From: Nostoc sp. ATCC 53789
Lineage (GTDB): Bacteria; Cyanobacteriota; Cyanobacteriia; Cyanobacteriales; Nostocaceae
Length of the DNA stretch: 64,000 nt
Assembly: GCF_009873495.1 (NCBI RefSeq)
Contig: NZ_CP046703.1
Span: 6,352,501-6,416,500, forward strand
Direction of reading: 5' to 3'
The notes under the pieces were generated by a model. It was not told where the DNA came from. It did no database searches and saw only the letters and a list, made by a program, of their open reading frames with translations. Both the position numbers and the translations under genes were made by a program. Below, in pieces: positions 15,073-24,169 of the stretch (position 1 is the first letter of the stretch; the number at the start of each line of letters is the position of its first letter).

Positions 15073-15699
15073 ATGGTTCAATTTATCCAAGCACAAAATG
15101 TCGGGCTTGCCTATTTGGAGGAAAAATTTAGTTTACAGCTAGCCGAAGATGAGGTATTCTTCACGGAATGGTTTGAAAATTTACCGGAAATTACAGATTT
15201 AGAAAAGCAAGATTTAGACAGAATAAAACTTCATTTTCTCCGCTTAGTCAAGCGTCCTCCTTTGTCAGAAGAAACGGTGAAATTAGTAGTTTTATCTCCT
15301 TTACTCAATTTAGCTGGATTTTATGATGAGCCTTTTTATATGAGAGGCGAGGAATCAATAGGAATTTCTGCGGAAGATGAAGGAGAAATCATTAGAGGTA
15401 GAATTGATGTTTTAGTTATTCAAGAACAATTCTGGTTGTTAGTAATTGAATCTAAAAGGTCTAGCTTTTCTCTTTTAGAAGCCGTACCTCAAGCACTTGT
15501 TTATATGTTGGCTAATCCTAATCAAGACAAACCTACTTTTGGATTAGTAACAAATGGTAGTCATTTCATTTTTATAAAACTGACTAAACAAAATATACCA
15601 AAGTATGCGTTGTCTGATGAATTTACACTTTTGAAACGGAAAAGTGAACTGTATCAGGTTCTAAGCGTATTAAAAAATTTGAGTCAAAGTTTGAGTTAA
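15073..15699 (+). CDS. Orphan restriction-type nuclease domain protein (HsdR N-terminal-like)
   Basis: A 208-residue protein resembling the N-terminal nuclease domain of type I restriction R subunits, a group common as stand-alone genes in cyanobacteria. A PD-(D/E)XK-like core is visible: GRIDVLVIQEQFWLLVIESK, where Asp, Glu and Lys are placed as in the nuclease motif. Helicase motifs, HsdM and HsdS are all absent, so it is not a working type I system. It ends only 5 bases before the cysteine desulfurase, so the two are probably co-transcribed. The function is unknown. Confidence 0.75.
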   Translation: MVQFIQAQNVGLAYLEEKFSLQLAEDEVFFTEWFENLPEITDLEKQDLDRIKLHFLRLVKRPPLSEETVKLVVLSPLLNLAGFYDEPFYMRGEESIGISAEDEGEIIRGRIDVLVIQEQFWLLVIESKRSSFSLLEAVPQALVYMLANPNQDKPTFGLVTNGSHFIFIKLTKQNIPKYALSDEFTLLKRKSELYQVLSVLKNLSQSLS

Positions 15700-15704
15700 T
15701 AATT

Positions 15705-16913
15705 ATGTCTATTCGCCCTATATACCTTGATTGCCACGCTACTACACCCGTAGATGAACGGGTATTAGCGGCAATGATCCCTTACTTCACAGAAAAGTTT
15801 GGCAACGCATCTAGTATTGGTCATGTTTATGGTTGGGAATCAGAAGCTGCTGTCAAACAAACACGAGAGATTTTAGCAGCAGCAATTAATGCCACTCCCG
15901 AAGAGATTGTTTTTACAAGTGGTGCAACAGAAGCTAATAATTTAGCTATTAAAGGTGTTGCCGAAGCTTATTTTAAAAAAGGTCAGCATATTATTACTGT
16001 CGCCACTGAACATAATGCAGTTCTTGACCCTTGTAATTATTTAAAAACTCTCGGTTTTGAAATTACTATTCTCCCAGTTAAAAAAGATGGACTGATTGAT
16101 TTAACTGAGTTGAACAAAGCTTTCCGTCCTGAGACAATTTTGGTTTCGGTGATGGCTGCAAATAACGAAATTGGCGTTTTACAGCCGATAGCAGAAATTG
16201 GGGAGCTATGCCATGCTTACAACATCATTTTCCACACCGATGCAGCCCAAGCTATTGGCAAAACTCCCCTCGATGTGCAAAAGATGAAAATTGATTTGAT
16301 GTCGCTAACAGCACACAAAGTATTTGGGCCAAAGGGAATTGGGGCGCTGTACGTCCGCAGGCGCGATCCCAGAGTGCAACTAGCTCCCCAGCAGCACGGC
16401 GGCGGACATGAACGGGGGATGCGTTCTGGGACATTGTATACACCGCAAATTGTCGGCTTTGGGAAAGCTGTAGAAATCGCTTTAGCAGAACAAGCGACAG
16501 AAAACCAACGCCTCACCCAGTTAAGACAAAGCTTGTGGAAACAGCTTTCCCAACTTGAAGGAATTCATCTCAACGGCCACCCTCAACAGCGATTGGCGGG
16601 AAACTTGAATATCAGTGTTGAGGGGGTGGATGGAGCCGCACTTTTGCTAGGATTGCAGCCAGTAATGGCGGTTTCTTCGGGATCTGCTTGCTCTTCGGCA
16701 AATACTTCACCCTCCAGTGTTCTGACAGCACTGGGAAACCCCCAACAGCTAGCTTATGCTTCAGTCCGGTTTGGTATTGGACGGTTTAATACCCAAGAGG
16801 AAATTGATATTGTCGCCAAACATGCGATCGCTACTATTCAAAGTTTACGCCAGCCTTCTTCTATGGATTCTCGCCAAGGAAAGCAGCAATTTGATCTAGC
16901 TCCTGCTGATTGA
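15705..16913 (+). CDS. Cysteine desulfurase (NifS/IscS family)
   Basis: A 402-residue PLP enzyme that takes sulfur from cysteine for FeS clusters, thiolated tRNA and similar uses. The PLP lysine is in SLTAHKVFGPKG (about residue 206), the HGGGHERGMRSGT loop is present, and the catalytic Cys is in SSGSACSSANTSPSSVL (about residue 330). The N-terminus IYLDCHATTPVDERV is typical. No nif genes lie nearby, so this is a general or accessory copy. Its last 17 codons overlap the 3' end of the opposing aldo/keto reductase gene by 53 bases. Confidence 0.93.
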   Translation: MSIRPIYLDCHATTPVDERVLAAMIPYFTEKFGNASSIGHVYGWESEAAVKQTREILAAAINATPEEIVFTSGATEANNLAIKGVAEAYFKKGQHIITVATEHNAVLDPCNYLKTLGFEITILPVKKDGLIDLTELNKAFRPETILVSVMAANNEIGVLQPIAEIGELCHAYNIIFHTDAAQAIGKTPLDVQKMKIDLMSLTAHKVFGPKGIGALYVRRRDPRVQLAPQQHGGGHERGMRSGTLYTPQIVGFGKAVEIALAEQATENQRLTQLRQSLWKQLSQLEGIHLNGHPQQRLAGNLNISVEGVDGAALLLGLQPVMAVSSGSACSSANTSPSSVLTALGNPQQLAYASVRFGIGRFNTQEEIDIVAKHAIATIQSLRQPSSMDSRQGKQQFDLAPAD

Positions 16914-17817
16914 GGCGAAATTCTCCAGCAGCAATAATTCCTTCCACCTGCTTAGGATTGCGTGCGCCAACGATCGCAGCCGTCACCGCCGGATTGTTTA
17001 AAGTCCAAGCGATCGCTACCTCTCCGGCGGAGCGATCGTGTTGCTCACCAATGTGCTGCAACACCTCGACTAACTTCAGGTTACGAGATAAACGTGGCTC
17101 CTTAAACTCATCACTCTTCTTACGCCAATCATCATCTGGTAAATTGGCAACTCGCTCAGATGTCATCTTTCCTGTAAGCAAGCCAGATTGCATGGGTGAA
17201 TACACAATTACACCGATGTTATTTTCCTGACAAAAAGGCAGAGTCTCGTTTTCGACATCGCGCTTAACCAATGAATAAGGCGGTTGTAATGAGGTAACTG
17301 GTGCAATCTTCTGGATACGCTTCAACTGTTCGACATTGAAGTTTGAAACTCCGATATAGCGAACCTTCCCTTCATCCTTGAGCTTGGCGAGAGTCGTCCA
17401 GCCTTCTTCAATTTCTGTAGCAGGGTTAGGCCAGTGGATTTGGTAGAGGTCAATGGTTTCAATGTCCAGTCGGCGCAAACTGGCTTCAACTTCCCGACGC
17501 ACAGAATCCGCTTTCAGGCTGCGACCAATTTCGCCCTTTTCATCCCAAATCATTGAGCATTTAGTGAAAATATAGGGGCGACTAGATCGACCCTTGAGCG
17601 CCTTAGCAACAACCTCCTCAGAATGTCCCAGCCCATAGATAGCTGCGGTGTCAATCCAATTAACGCCAAGATCGAGAGCGCGAGCGATCGCTTCAATAGA
17701 TTCTCGATCGTCCTGCGCTCCCCAACCAAAAGCCCACCCACCTCCACCAATCGCCCAAGCTCCAAAGCCAATTGGGGTAATGTGAAGCTCCGAATTGCCA
17801 AGTTGTTTAGTTTGCAT
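16861..17817 (-). CDS. Aldo/keto reductase
   Basis: A 318-residue NADPH-dependent TIM-barrel oxidoreductase. The catalytic tetrad is visible: Asp in NWIDTAAIYGLG, Tyr in the same segment, Lys in YIFTKCSM and His in YQIHWPNP. Later come the VRYIGVSNF strand and the AIVGARNPKQVEG cofactor-binding region. The substrate is unknown. I start at the ATG at 17817 (MQTKQLGNSEL) rather than an upstream TTG. The 3' end overlaps the converging cysteine desulfurase gene. Confidence 0.92.
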   Translation of the reverse strand: MQTKQLGNSELHITPIGFGAWAIGGGGWAFGWGAQDDRESIEAIARALDLGVNWIDTAAIYGLGHSEEVVAKALKGRSSRPYIFTKCSMIWDEKGEIGRSLKADSVRREVEASLRRLDIETIDLYQIHWPNPATEIEEGWTTLAKLKDEGKVRYIGVSNFNVEQLKRIQKIAPVTSLQPPYSLVKRDVENETLPFCQENNIGVIVYSPMQSGLLTGKMTSERVANLPDDDWRKKSDEFKEPRLSRNLKLVEVLQHIGEQHDRSAGEVAIAWTLNNPAVTAAIVGARNPKQVEGIIAAGEFRLNQQELDQIAAFLGENP

Positions 17818-18012
17818 ATCTATCTGATTCAATGATTTTTGAGTCAATTGCTAGTGTAAGCCGCAAATATTTTCTCAACCGCTATCTGCGGTGTGAATCA
17901 CTACTAGTAGATACACGACAGTCAATCACTACTTCTGTAGGATTACTAAATTCTAAATGTTGTATTGAGACATACTACTGGTGTGGCAAGGCTAAAATGT
18001 TGCAAAAAAATT

Positions 18013-18087
18013 GTAGGTTGGGTGGAGGCTTTGCGTAACCCAACATTCTGATATATGTTGGGTTGCGCTTCGCTTCACCCAACCTAC
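18013..18087. repeat. 75-bp near-perfect hairpin repeat
   Basis: GTAGGTTGGGTGGAGGC... at the left and ...CGCTTCACCCAACCTAC at the right fold back with few mismatches around the centre CATTCTGATATATG. This 'CCCAACCTAC' palindrome is widespread in cyanobacteria and resembles a mobile miniature element. It lies next to a gene remnant (18151-18311). Confidence 0.65.
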
Positions 18088-18150
18088 GTTTAATGCACTA
18101 TTATTTTAGTCTTGCCATGCTACTACACACACTATATATACTAAATTTGC

Positions 18151-18311
18151 TTAAATATACCCTGATTAAAGTCAATGCTGCTGACCCTGGTTTCACAGCA
18201 ACTGACATTAATCAATACCAAGGAAACCGCACCGTTGAGCAAGGAGCGATCGCTACGGGAAATGGTTTTAGCGGAGGGCTTTTTGACGAAAATGGCGTGC
18301 TTCCTTGGTAG
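18151..18311 (+). pseudogene. C-terminal remnant of a short-chain dehydrogenase/reductase
   Basis: The frame ending at TAG 18311 encodes KVNAADPGFTATDINQYQG, RTVEQGA and SGGLFDENGVLPW. These match the closing part of SDR proteins of the 'VNAADPGxTATD...GFFDENGPVPW' type, which act on various carbonyls. The catalytic YxxxK region and the Rossmann GxxxGxG are absent; upstream is a hairpin repeat and unrelated sequence. The core appears lost through deletion. Only about 53 codons remain. Confidence 0.7.
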
Positions 18312-18435
18312 GGGCATTGAGAATTGGGCATTGGGAATTGAACATGAAGAAGAGACAAGGGAGACAAGAGAGAGACTTGTTCAAGAATTCCCCCTTGTCC
18401 CTCTGCCCCTTGCCCCCTGCCCCCTGCTCCCTGCC
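18312..18435. repeat. Low-complexity repeat tract
   Basis: Repeated GGCATTG/GGGAATTG units are followed by CCCCTTG and CCCCTGC units, including CCCTTGCCCCCTGCCCCCTG. It is one of several such tracts between Nostoc genes (compare 48150-48300 and 58738-58810). Confidence 0.5.
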
Positions 18436-19485
18436 TCAATATGGATTTGAATCAATTCGTCCCCTTTTGACACTCCTGAGATAGTACCCAGAGGTTGGTC
18501 TGTTTCTTAAGTTAAAGGTGTCGCCACTGCGAACTCTCCAAATTTTGTAATTAGAAAAGGTCAAAGGCGTTCGGGGTTCGCATACTTCCGGTATGTGATT
18601 ACCAAGTACAAAGTACGCTGCTCCCCTACCCATAACTTTCACCAAACCGTTTTTATCCACAAGAACTGATGTACTTTCGCTAACCGCTATACCTAAAACA
18701 CTGCTAGATACACCATCCTTAATTTGACGAGCAATGAAAGCCATAATTCGGCCCATTCTTTCCCGCCTATCGAAGTGCGTATCTACGATAGTTCCTTTTA
18801 AATTACTCCAATTGAAAAAGTTGTAGGTAAAGGTGATATCCCGGTAAGGATCTTCAAGAGCGTCTCTAGTTTCAATGCCTTTTTCTGAAGAAGCGCAAGC
18901 ATCATAGACACAATCACTTTGGATCATCGCACCCGCACTAGTGCCACCAACACCACCTCCCTTCAGGTAAACTGACTTAACGGCAGCCTCAAGCTTGGTA
19001 TCTTTCCAATTGCGGATGTACTGGCATTGGTCGCCGCCAGCAAAAAAAATCACATCAGCATTTCTGACTTTTTCATAAATTTCAACTTTGTTTGCTTCTT
19101 GTCTATTGCGAATCAGAAGAGTTTCCACAGAGTTTACGCCCTTCATGGCAGAAATTAGCCGATTGTAATCGTGATTACCATTCGTGCGGAGAACTACAAC
19201 ATTAACCTTGGTTGCGGTGTTAGTACCTCCCCTAACTTGGTTAATCATCCACTGAATAGCATCATCAACATCGGGGCCACCCCCACCTAAGCTGAGGACT
19301 GGGCCAGTTAAGGTGGGGCGGACATCAGAGGAAGGAGACGTGGAGGGGCGGACATCAACAGTGTCACCCAGAAAGTAGCGTTTCCAGCTTGCAATAAAAC
19401 GGGTTATTAGGAAGGTTCCCATCTTCAACAACTTGATTCCTGTACTTTTCAAGCGCCTTGCTATGCTTGGGAATGCCTTTGTCAT
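18436..19485 (-). CDS. Cyanophycinase-like peptidase (S51 family)
   Basis: A 349-residue protein of the S51 serine peptidase family, whose cyanobacterial member CphB degrades the nitrogen reserve cyanophycin to beta-Asp-Arg dipeptides. The nucleophile motif is GVGGTSAGAMIQSD, preceded by VIFFAGGDQCQYIRNW; the later FDRRERMGRI and GIAVSESTSVLV segments are typical. An N-terminal extension of about 60 mostly basic residues precedes the fold (GPVLSLGGGGPDVDD). It is not beside cphA, so a different substrate is possible. I used the ATG at 19485. Confidence 0.8.
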   Translation of the reverse strand: MTKAFPSIARRLKSTGIKLLKMGTFLITRFIASWKRYFLGDTVDVRPSTSPSSDVRPTLTGPVLSLGGGGPDVDDAIQWMINQVRGGTNTATKVNVVVLRTNGNHDYNRLISAMKGVNSVETLLIRNRQEANKVEIYEKVRNADVIFFAGGDQCQYIRNWKDTKLEAAVKSVYLKGGGVGGTSAGAMIQSDCVYDACASSEKGIETRDALEDPYRDITFTYNFFNWSNLKGTIVDTHFDRRERMGRIMAFIARQIKDGVSSSVLGIAVSESTSVLVDKNGLVKVMGRGAAYFVLGNHIPEVCEPRTPLTFSNYKIWRVRSGDTFNLRNRPTSGYYLRSVKRGRIDSNPY

Positions 19486-19925
19486 ACTAAGCGTCTGGAG
19501 CAAACTGCAATTATTGCTAGGCTGTTACGCACTTTAATTGCTTATTTATTCGTGAAATTCGTCCTTTATCATTAGTCATTTCTCAGTTGTCTTTTGTCAA
19601 TAACTAATGACAAATGACAGTTTTAACGAAAAAATGTGCAATTTAGATGCGTACTAGCTTAACTCTGGCACTAGAGAGGGTAGAATTTCCAGCGTACAGG
19701 GCTTGTACTGTTTTTTAACGCCATAACCCAGAGTAATCATTGATTCTCTATCCTAAGTAAGTTACTGCGTATTAAATTTAACATTTGTGATAAAAATCAG
19801 GCGTTACTGATTAGATAGATGAATCTTGGTATAGAGACGCGAAAGCATTACGGTACATTAACTTAGCCCAGTGCAATTTCGCGTCTCTACAAAAGTTTTG
19901 AAATCACTAAATACCGAAAATCTGT
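19486..19925. other. Intergenic region with heptamers and a small palindrome
   Basis: Contains AGTCATTTCTCAGTTGTC/TAACTAATGACAAATGACAG-type heptamer repeats (about 19575-19620). An inverted repeat AGAGACGCGAAA (19833-19844)/TTTCGCGTCTCT (19877-19888) lies near the end of the haloperoxidase gene and could act as a structural 3' end. No gene is supported. Confidence 0.5.
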
Positions 19926-21743
19926 TTAGACTGTGACTTTTGAACCGTCAAATTTTGTGAAGGTGAAGCCATTGAATATTTCGTTGTAACCCAGTCTCTC
20001 ATCCCTGAGAAGGCTAATAGCAACCTCTTCTCCCAAAGCCAAACTAGCTGAACCATCCGAACGCCAATGAATACCACCGTGACCGCGACCAATTGCATAG
20101 TTAGTTGCCAGTTTATTCAACTCTCCACCCACAGTTAGGGGTGGCCCACTATAAGGAATTACTTTTGTGGGATCGTTGGGATCGGGCACTACTGGATCGG
20201 GGATAATAAAGTTTTCATCAAAAAATGCTTTCAATAGTGTGACATTAACGCCAGCAATGGCAGCCGCACCACCCGTATATGAGGAATGGGTTGGCGATGC
20301 TTCTGGATATGCTTGGGGTAATAGATAAGTGCCAAAGGTACTAAAGGTCTGAGCCAAAGCTTTGGAATTAAAGACCTCAGAATTAATCGGATATTGGGTT
20401 TTATTGACAATGTTGTTGTAAACTAACCCACCGTAAGCTTCCGGGCGCAGAATGCGGTGTAAATAATACTTCTGCCAGTATGACGCTCTAATGGCACGCG
20501 AGGTACCTAAGTTAAGCAAAGCTTGTAAATGTCCCGCTGCAAAGGTTGCAGCTGAACCAACTTGGGTCTTCGATCTGACGTAGGGATTGCCCGGATTCAA
20601 AGGTGTACCGATGCTACCAAGAATCAAAGAGGCTCCAAGGTATGTAGGGCCGCCAATATGGGCATACTCACCTAAATCCCGAACTGTAGCTATGTAACGG
20701 TTTTTGGGGTCGTATTTAATAGACTTCCCAGAACTACCTCCATTCTGAATGGTCAACCATTCCTGGAAATCGAGTAGAAAATCATTACCAGGAAGAGCAG
20801 TACGAATCAGTGGCGAAACAGACTGAGTTCCCCAAGGAATAGTCCGCAACAAAAATTGTGAGATGTAAGGGCCATCTAGTACCCCTGGTGGAATAACATA
20901 TTTTGTAGTTATACCTGAAGTGTAAAGATTGACGTAGTTGACGCTACCACGAAATAGAGTCTGAGGGGTGACACGGCCATTTTGTTTTGGCCCTCGGAAG
21001 GCCGAAAGGTTGTTGAGGTCTTCAACGGCTGCTAAGACTTTTGGGTTGTCAGTATTGTTTTGGAGCTTGGAAAGAGGTACATCTCTGAGTAAAGCTTGCC
21101 AGTAGAGTTCAACTGCTTCAGCAGCGCGTTCTGCACTAGCTAGAGCCGGTGGTGGTGGCACTGCTATCTGCGCTGCATTGATTCCTTCTAGACTAATTGC
21201 CAGGGGGCCTTGAGGATTGACCAGCTTTCTGCCGCCACCCAAGATGATATTTTCGTAATCATTTGGATTTTGGGTTGTCAGTGCTTTGGTCAAAGAGTTG
21301 TAAGCTTCCAACTTAACTTCGCCAAGCCCATTATGTGGTAGTCCCCTACTGTCAGAGCCGATTTTGTTGGCATAACGCTCCTCATCGCCGTTAGTGGGAT
21401 GCGGCGGAATGGGAATACTTCGTTCAACTCTGGCTGCTTCAACACGGACTCGATAGGCTTTATCAACAAAACTGTTGTAGTTGAATGGTCGATTATACCG
21501 CCTATTAATATCTTGAGCTTGTACAACATCTCCTCCTTTCTTTGAGGAGAAAGGTGAACCGAAAACTCCTGCAACAAGGCTAGCAGCACTAAATAAACCA
21601 GCGCGGCCGAGAAACGAGCGTCTGCTGGCGTGACTACCAAAAAAACGTTTGCTATTTACACGGGGTTGTTTCAGCTTCTCTATTTCGCTATTAGCCTGAG
21701 TATCTTGCTCGGAACCTTGATGAGAATTAGGATCTACTTGCAT
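19926..21743 (-). CDS. Vanadium-dependent haloperoxidase, Tat-exported
   Basis: A 605-residue protein of the PAP2/vanadium haloperoxidase superfamily, which oxidises halides with hydrogen peroxide and halogenates organic compounds. The vanadate-binding set is present: Lys and Arg in KYYLHRILRPEAYGG (about 423), SPTHSSYTGG with acid-base His (about 483), and Arg and His in RGHGGIHWRSDG (about 551). The N-terminus has a twin-arginine signal (SRRSFLGRAG, about residues 41-50) and a hydrophobic stretch, so it should be exported folded. It is monocistronic. Bromo- versus chloroperoxidase preference cannot be decided. Confidence 0.88.
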   Translation of the reverse strand: MQVDPNSHQGSEQDTQANSEIEKLKQPRVNSKRFFGSHASRRSFLGRAGLFSAASLVAGVFGSPFSSKKGGDVVQAQDINRRYNRPFNYNSFVDKAYRVRVEAARVERSIPIPPHPTNGDEERYANKIGSDSRGLPHNGLGEVKLEAYNSLTKALTTQNPNDYENIILGGGRKLVNPQGPLAISLEGINAAQIAVPPPPALASAERAAEAVELYWQALLRDVPLSKLQNNTDNPKVLAAVEDLNNLSAFRGPKQNGRVTPQTLFRGSVNYVNLYTSGITTKYVIPPGVLDGPYISQFLLRTIPWGTQSVSPLIRTALPGNDFLLDFQEWLTIQNGGSSGKSIKYDPKNRYIATVRDLGEYAHIGGPTYLGASLILGSIGTPLNPGNPYVRSKTQVGSAATFAAGHLQALLNLGTSRAIRASYWQKYYLHRILRPEAYGGLVYNNIVNKTQYPINSEVFNSKALAQTFSTFGTYLLPQAYPEASPTHSSYTGGAAAIAGVNVTLLKAFFDENFIIPDPVVPDPNDPTKVIPYSGPPLTVGGELNKLATNYAIGRGHGGIHWRSDGSASLALGEEVAISLLRDERLGYNEIFNGFTFTKFDGSKVTV

Positions 21744-22288
21744 GAGATGTTCTCCACTGGCAAAAATATAGTCATGAGTGAATACATGAGCATCTGAAAG
21801 CTAGAACAACTAGCCATACATAAGACACCCAACTCCAGAGAAGCAGGGCAATTTCACCAGATTTGGGATGAAATCTGTGGTTACTCTACTGGAAGGTAAT
21901 TTGCATAGAAGATGATTCTCCTGAAAGTCATATAGACATTCAGTCCTGGTATGATGCCTTCATCAGATGGCTGTTATACTTCTGTACTTGTAATCAGTCT
22001 GATAGCAGCTTTTCGGGGTTAAAGCACAGCTAAAACCACCGCTTACTTCTAGTTAAACCGCTAAAATACGATAAGTCTATCGACTTACAGTATTTTATGG
22101 ATGTTAAATCAGACTCTCTCACAATCGGTAATGAAAATCAAGAGTTTTTACAAGAAATTTCGCAATAGCGTGAAAGCCTTATAGGAACACACGCACAGTG
22201 TTGTCTTCTATGCTTGAGGCTGAGGAGAAACGTGACGCGGTGGGTTTTGATCAAGTATCAGAGGCGATCGCTGCTATCCAAACTACAT
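21744..22288. other. Intergenic region upstream of the haloperoxidase and downstream of the MFS gene
   Basis: A 545-base spacer. A long imperfect palindrome sits at 22062-22097: TAAAATAC-GA-TAAGTC, loop TATC, GACTTA-CA-GTATTTTA. Short open frames follow (from 22097 and 22210) but resemble no family I recognise and end within 25-50 codons. No gene is supported. Confidence 0.45.
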
Positions 22289-23608
22289 TTAGCCTTTATT
22301 TGGCTGTGGAAGTAAGCCCAACTCTGCATAAATTGGATACAAAACCTTTCTTATTTTAGGTAGTTGTCTACTAAAGAAATATGCTCCTATAATGCAACAA
22401 ATCCCGCCAAATAATAAAGCATTGGTAACACCAAGATGACCTGCTAATACCCCAAAAAATAAATTACCAAAAGGCAGGATTCCTAAAAAACCAGTTGTAA
22501 AGATGCTGGTTACTCTACCTCTTTTATCTTCATCAAGAAGAATTGATTGCATAAAGTTATTAAGAGAAGCCAGAGTGAGAGTATTATTCATACCTATAAT
22601 AAACATAAATATTAGACAAACCTCTAAATTTGTTGACTGAGAAAATACGATTAAACCTAAACCGAGAATTGCGGCAGAACTTGCTATAACCCTTCCTAAT
22701 CCGATGATATTTTTTCTGGAGATGAGATAAATACCTGAAACTATAGAACCAAGAGCCGAAGCTGTCATTAAAAAACCCATAGTTTCAGCGTTCCCCTTCA
22801 AAATTTCTTGAGCAAAAATCGGTACTAGATTCACATGGGTCATACCCATAAAGCAAATAACAATTTGTAATATCAATAAATGTTTAATGGGTAAAAAATC
22901 GTATGCATAAACAAAGCCTTCTTTAAGATTTTTCCAAATTTGGGGTTTTTGAGTTGATGAATTATTGATAACTGGGTTTACTTTGATAGTTAAAATTGCA
23001 GATATAAAGGGTAAATAGCTAATACTATCTACTAAAAAACAAGAAGCCGCACTAGATCGAGCAATCAGGAAACCTCCTATCATGGGACTAACAAACTTTG
23101 CTGTATTAATCAAGAATGAATGGGAAGCCATCGCACTATAAGTATCTGATTTTTGATCCAAAAGTCTGGGAATAATTACCTGTCGTGCTGGTAAATCGAA
23201 AGCTTTTACTATTCCCTGAAGCGTGCCAATAACAATAATCCATGCAACATTGATGTTGTTGCTAAGAGTTAGAAAGGTCAGGGTAGAAGATAGCAAAATT
23301 GATACTAACTGAGTAGCTAGTAGAACATATCGTAAATTCCAGCGATCTAGTAATACTCCTACCAAAGGAGTAATAATCAAACCCATAGCTTGATTTGTAA
23401 ATCCAGCCACACCAACTAATACAGCCGAATTAGTTAATTGATAAACTAGCCATACCAAAGCAATTTGAGTCATCCAAGACCCAAAAAAAGATAAACTTTC
23501 TCCGATAACAAAACAAGAAAAATTGACAGATTTAAGCGCAGGTGGAATTTCAAAATTAACAAATTTTAGTTTGTCTTTTTGGAAGTTTCCTCTATTACTT
23601 GGTAGCAT
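22289..23608 (-). CDS. MFS transporter (MFS_3 / EntS-like exporter)
   Basis: A 439-residue inner-membrane protein with about 12 hydrophobic segments. The first loop carries GVLLDRWNLRYVLLATQ, the MFS 'GxLaDRxxRR' signature between helices 2 and 3. The N-terminal helix FGSWMTQIALVWLVYQLTNS is typical of the MFS_3 group related to enterobactin and macrolide exporters. The substrate is unknown. It is monocistronic and AT-rich like surrounding DNA; neighbouring spacers contain repeat elements. Confidence 0.85.
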   Translation of the reverse strand: MLPSNRGNFQKDKLKFVNFEIPPALKSVNFSCFVIGESLSFFGSWMTQIALVWLVYQLTNSAVLVGVAGFTNQAMGLIITPLVGVLLDRWNLRYVLLATQLVSILLSSTLTFLTLSNNINVAWIIVIGTLQGIVKAFDLPARQVIIPRLLDQKSDTYSAMASHSFLINTAKFVSPMIGGFLIARSSAASCFLVDSISYLPFISAILTIKVNPVINNSSTQKPQIWKNLKEGFVYAYDFLPIKHLLILQIVICFMGMTHVNLVPIFAQEILKGNAETMGFLMTASALGSIVSGIYLISRKNIIGLGRVIASSAAILGLGLIVFSQSTNLEVCLIFMFIIGMNNTLTLASLNNFMQSILLDEDKRGRVTSIFTTGFLGILPFGNLFFGVLAGHLGVTNALLFGGICCIIGAYFFSRQLPKIRKVLYPIYAELGLLPQPNKG

Positions 23609-24169
23609 GATTGTTTCCCTATTTTGTCAAAATAGACTTCAAGTGATTTGTAGTAAGGGGTAAAGCTTTTGAAATTCAGTGATTTATCGCTCACTACAAA
23701 CGTTTTGTAACTTTTTTAGGACTTACGCAAACAATAGTCAAAACCCTGATTTTCCGGTAAGGGAAATTTATGTAGACGCAAAGCGGCTACTCAACGAGTT
23801 CTCCAACGGAGTACCCGCAGGGGATTTTGCGTAAGTCCTATTTTTGATGAAGTTTTAGCAGACTTACATATCACAGCTCTCAAATAATATTAGAAAAGCT
23901 TAATGTTAGCAAGACATAAATTTTGTATGCTTAGTATTGAAACAAAAAAATAGAGGAATAGTCAGTATTGTTGTATTTTTAGATGGCAGTATGTAGAGCG
24001 CGTAAGTAAATTAACGGTATTATTTATATTTATATTACATAAAATCTACTTAAATTGACGTTATGTTTGTCTTTGAGAGGTTTTTGCCCCCCAATTTATC
24101 GGGGGTTGGGGGGATGTAAGACTTTGAGAACACGCCCTAGCCCCGATAACTCTAATTTTTCAGCAAAGT
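23609..24169. other. Intergenic region containing a MITE
   Basis: 561 bases without a gene. It contains the element 23718-23839. AT-rich sequence follows, and then a repeat-like segment CCCCCCAATTTATCGGGGGT (24089-24108) near the end of the receptor gene. Confidence 0.5.
23718..23839. mobile_element. MITE with 14-bp perfect inverted ends
   Basis: AGGACTTACGCAAA (23718-23731) is the exact reverse complement of 23826-23839. The 122-bp element is flanked by T at the left and A at the right, as in elements that use a TA target. The interior carries the inverted 17-mer GTAGACGCAAAGCGGCT (23772-23788), shared with 2263-2280 and 11017-11034. The motif GACTTACGCA also occurs alone at 57362-57371. 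No transposase is encoded. Confidence 0.65.

Noticed and set aside
15073..15699. Complete type I restriction system
   Set aside because: Helicase motifs, methyltransferase and specificity subunits are missing.
22097..22288. Short open frames starting at 22097 and 22210 as gene remnants
   Set aside because: They end within 25-50 codons and no similarity to any known family is recognisable.
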